DNA of 64,000 bases from Rhodospirillales bacterium (GTDB lineage Bacteria; Pseudomonadota; Alphaproteobacteria; Rhodospirillales; Defluviicoccaceae), in the NCBI GenBank assembly GCA_016712595.1, contig JADJQT010000006.1, positions 62,001-126,000 of the forward strand, read 5' to 3'. Position 1 is the first letter of the stretch, and each line of letters starts with the position of its first letter. This document shows positions 61,810-64,000 of this stretch, in pieces. The position numbers and the translations under genes were made by a program. Under the pieces are notes generated by a model. The model did not search any database and was not told the origin of the DNA. It worked only from the letters and a program-made list of their open reading frames with translations.

Positions 61810-63240
61810 TCATCCAAGGAAATACCCTCGTCCGGTAAGACCCTGGCGAGGGCTCCATACGACTTTTGCCACCGTTGCGTGTGCCAGAGCACGATCTTCC
61901 CGTACATATCCGCAATGCGGCGCAATCGCTACGCCCTTGCTATCAGATAGGATCGGCAGAGTCGGCCAGGCAAGGGCCGGCGGCTCGAAACGTTTTGCCG
62001 ACTCACCCGCGGGACGAGGACGCCTCGCGATCTCGGCATGTATCTGCCGCAAATCCTGGGCGGATGTCGGGCGGATGACGAGCGGTTCCAACAACGCCGC
62101 GCGCGAGGAAAGGTGCACCCGGAAGCGGCCGTCCCACAAAATGTCGTCGCCAGGAGCGATGGGCATCGGTGCCGGCAGGTGCCGCCGTTCCCGGCAGACC
62201 GTGACCTCGCGGGCGCCGATTTTCAGCCGGCACCGGCCGAGCGTCGCCCCGGTTTCCCCCTCACCGCCAAGCCGGCGGTAGAGGCGGCGAATCGCGTCGG
62301 CGGCGCATTCGTGCGGCTCGCCGCCCACCATCGCCAGCAGGCGGGCCAGCGCGTGAATGGCGACCTCCGCCGGCGCGGCAATCAGGCGGGTGCGATCAAT
62401 GGTCACCAGTCCCGCCGGATGCACCCGACAACCGCGCGCGACGAACGCGACAACGGCGGCCATCATCTCCAATCGCGCCGTGTCGGCTTGCGCCGCGACG
62501 GCGGAGGTCGCCGAAAGAATGGCCCCCGCGTCCGGCGCCTGGAGTAGCGCACGGATGCGGGTTCGCGCGAACCGCACATCGTAATTGCTCGGATCGTCGA
62601 TCCACGGCTGGCGCCACGCCGCCAGCGCCGAGCGCAGCCGGGCGGGATCGACCGACAGCAGCGGGCGAAGCAGCCGCACACCGCCAGCGTGCGAAATTGC
62701 CGGCATGCCGCCCAGCCCCCTCACCCCGCTGGCGCGACTGGCACGAAACAGTACCGTCTCCAACTGATCGCGTGCGTGGTGACCGAGGAGCAGATGCAAG
62801 ACGCCCTCGGCGCGGCACCACGCGCACAGCAGCCGGTAGCGCGCCTGCCGCGCCGCCGCCTGTACGCCGGTTACCGGCTTAGGTTCCGTCCACGGCAGAA
62901 TTTGATAGGCAATGCCGCGCCGCGCCATCCATTCGCCAACGCCCGCCGCCTCCATCGCTGATGCCGGCCTGAGGTTATGATTGACGATCAGGGCCACCGC
63001 CGCACCCGAACGCGCCCGCGCCCACGCATCGGCGAGCAGGCACAGGGCAAGACTGTCCGCACCTCCGGACACGCCAATGGCCAGGCGCGGTGCCGCCTCG
63101 AACGGGGCAAACGCATCCATCGCCGCAACGAAGTCCCGGACAAGCGCAGCATCGGCCACAGGCTCAGTGAGAGCGGGAGCGATCGCAAATTCAAAACGCG
63201 CGGCACCGGCCACGGTATCAATCAGCGTGGCACCGGCCAC
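61810..63240 (-). CDS. tilS: tRNA(Ile)-lysidine synthase
   Basis: About 476 residues from GTG 63240. The PP-loop ATP motif IGVSGGADSLALCLLADAW follows a variable N-terminus. VNHNLRP, then LLGHHARDQLETVLFRASRASGVRGLGGM and LRPLLSVDPARLRSALAAWRQPWIDDPSN are TilS-specific. TilS changes cytidine-34 of tRNA-Ile(CAU) to lysidine, which is essential for AUA reading. The start is uncertain: no good ribosome site, and GTG codons occur in tandem within an 18-base repeat (63202-63246). Same strand as cpoB upstream and ftsH downstream. Confidence 0.85.
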   Translation of the reverse strand: MAGATLIDTVAGAARFEFAIAPALTEPVADAALVRDFVAAMDAFAPFEAAPRLAIGVSGGADSLALCLLADAWARARSGAAVALIVNHNLRPASAMEAAGVGEWMARRGIAYQILPWTEPKPVTGVQAAARQARYRLLCAWCRAEGVLHLLLGHHARDQLETVLFRASRASGVRGLGGMPAISHAGGVRLLRPLLSVDPARLRSALAAWRQPWIDDPSNYDVRFARTRIRALLQAPDAGAILSATSAVAAQADTARLEMMAAVVAFVARGCRVHPAGLVTIDRTRLIAAPAEVAIHALARLLAMVGGEPHECAADAIRRLYRRLGGEGETGATLGRCRLKIGAREVTVCRERRHLPAPMPIAPGDDILWDGRFRVHLSSRAALLEPLVIRPTSAQDLRQIHAEIARRPRPAGESAKRFEPPALAWPTLPILSDSKGVAIAPHCGYVREDRALAHATVAKVVWSPRQGLTGRGYFLG

Positions 63241-63246
63241 GGTATC
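63202..63246. repeat. Direct repeat in the tilS 5' region
   Basis: Two copies of an 18-base unit, GGCACCGGCCACGGTATC, at 63202-63219 and 63229-63246 (27-base period). They fall at the candidate tilS start and duplicate the DTVAGA reading. Confidence 0.7.
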
Positions 63247-63254
63247 GGTTACGC

Positions 63255-64000
63255 TCAGGTGCAGTTGATTCGCTTGCTTTCTTGCTCGGCCCGCTGCTTG
63301 ACGGCATCGGAGGCATTGGGGAAGGCCCGTTTCAACTCGCGGAAACTGGCGCAAGCCTCCTTCGGCTTGTCGAGACCGGCCAGGGACATTCCCAGTTTGA
63401 GCAGCGTGTCCGGTGCCTTCGCGCTTGTCTTGTTCTTCTCGTAGCCATCGAGAAAGGTTTCCGCGGCTTTGGCGTAGTCTCCACGAGCGTAATAGGTTTC
63501 GCCCAGCCAATAGCGGGCGTTGTCGGCCAGGGGATCGTCGGGATTGGCGCTCAGAAACGCACTGAATCCGGCCGCCGCATCCGGATAGTTTCGGTTCTGC
63601 ATCAGCGTGAACGCCTGCGCATATTGCTCGCGCGGCGACCTGGGCGCGCTTGCGGGCGCCGGCGTGCGTGTCTCGCTGGACGAGGTGGCCGCACCTGCCG
63701 GCGGAGCCGATGGCGCGGCCACGGGTGTCCCGCCGCCCTTGGCGGTATCCGCCTCGGCCGGTTGGAGCTGGCTGAACCGGAACTCGGTATCGGAAGCGAA
63801 CTTGCTCAATCGTTCATCGAGCTTGCGTAACTGATAGGTCACCTCTTCGAGCCGGCCGGTCAGTGAGCGCATGTCTTGCTCGAGTTGGGTCATGCGCACG
63901 TCCAGCCGCGCGGTCGCCGGCGGTGCCACCGGCGATACCGGACTTACCGCCTGACTTCCTGCCGACTGACCGACCGGTGCTGGCCCGGAAGGCGCCATCG
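63255..64000 (-). CDS. cpoB: Tol-Pal system protein CpoB/YbgF (partial, cut by window edge)
   Basis: The C-terminal 247 or so residues of a periplasmic protein. A coiled-coil segment (RMTQLEQDMRSLTGRLEEVTYQLRKLDERLSKF) is followed by an Ala/Pro-rich linker. Three TPR units follow: EQYAQAFTLMQNRNYPDAAAGFSAFLSANPDDPLADNARYWLGETYYARGDYAKAAETFLDGYEKN and so on to ASFRELKRAFPNA. This is the CpoB architecture: coordinator of PBP1B and Tol at division. The N-terminus and signal peptide are outside the window. Its stop lies 14 bases before the tilS start. Confidence 0.9.
   Translation of the reverse strand, partial: MAPSGPAPVGQSAGSQAVSPVSPVAPPATARLDVRMTQLEQDMRSLTGRLEEVTYQLRKLDERLSKFASDTEFRFSQLQPAEADTAKGGGTPVAAPSAPPAGAATSSSETRTPAPASAPRSPREQYAQAFTLMQNRNYPDAAAGFSAFLSANPDDPLADNARYWLGETYYARGDYAKAAETFLDGYEKNKTSAKAPDTLLKLGMSLAGLDKPKEACASFRELKRAFPNASDAVKQRAEQESKRINCT

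Overview
The window is high-GC DNA from what looks like an alphaproteobacterium, most likely Rhodospirillales. The evidence for this is the gene orders cpoB-tilS-ftsH-folP-glmM and histone-deacetylase-like/xseB, a ferredoxin/ferritin-like fusion protein, CobD, and frequent GTG and TTG starts. No species-level claim is possible from the sequence alone. The window is chromosomal. I see no phage structural genes, no plasmid functions and no CRISPR array.

Layout. 0-3.2 kb: xseB (cut by the left edge), an HDAC-like amidohydrolase, tusA, an AcuI-type quinone/acrylyl-CoA reductase and tRNA-Pro(CGG). 3.5-6.5 kb: a nest of three insertion sequences (IS630, IS5, truncated IS630) between tRNA-Pro and tRNA-Arg(CCT). 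6.8-18.6 kb: a GFA-family protein, a TPR protein, a membrane pseudokinase fused to a DnaQ-type exonuclease, two sodium:solute symporters (one with a DUF485 partner) and two DUF294/CBS signalling proteins. This looks like a carboxylate uptake and signalling locus. 18.7-26.4 kb: a YhaN/YhaO (SbcCD-like) pair, the ferredoxin-ferritin fusion, a glutathione transferase and cobD. 26.6-29.3 kb: lctP lactate permease between two decayed IS remnants. 29.4-32.3 kb: an overlapping TIR + SLOG gene pair and a hemerythrin protein. 32.6-36.3 kb: a two-component system in an operon with an ICMT-like methyltransferase and an Asp/Asn beta-hydroxylase (LpxO-like) gene. 36.7-38.3 kb: an IS1182 copy with a frameshift. 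38.5-42.8 kb: kdsA, ppiD, trpE. 42.9-46.4 kb: a small lipoprotein, an AT-rich orphan gene with a deamidase-like Thr/Cys/His pattern, and a CDF exporter divergent from a MerR regulator plus an EamA protein. 47-56.1 kb: a conflict-type island of nSTAND-WD40 ATPase, TIR effector, glycine-zipper lipoprotein and WD40/caspase-like protein. 56.2-64 kb: thiD, glmM, folP, ftsH, tilS and cpoB (cut by the right edge).

The strongest candidates for something undescribed are these. (1) The nSTAND-WD40 and TIR genes at 47-52 kb share a Gly-rich motif of about 23 residues, which suggests amyloid-type NLR-to-effector signalling. (2) The adjoining caspase-fold protein has its catalytic Cys replaced by Tyr. (3) The TIR + SLOG pair at 29.4-31.6 kb resembles a Thoeris-like nucleotide-signal module. 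(4) The orphan at 43.5-44.2 kb has Thr/Cys/His spacing like CNF/BLF1/CheD glutamine deamidases. (5) A degenerate histidine kinase is fused to a DEDDh exonuclease inside a transporter locus. Domain and family assignments come from reading motifs and were not confirmed by searches.
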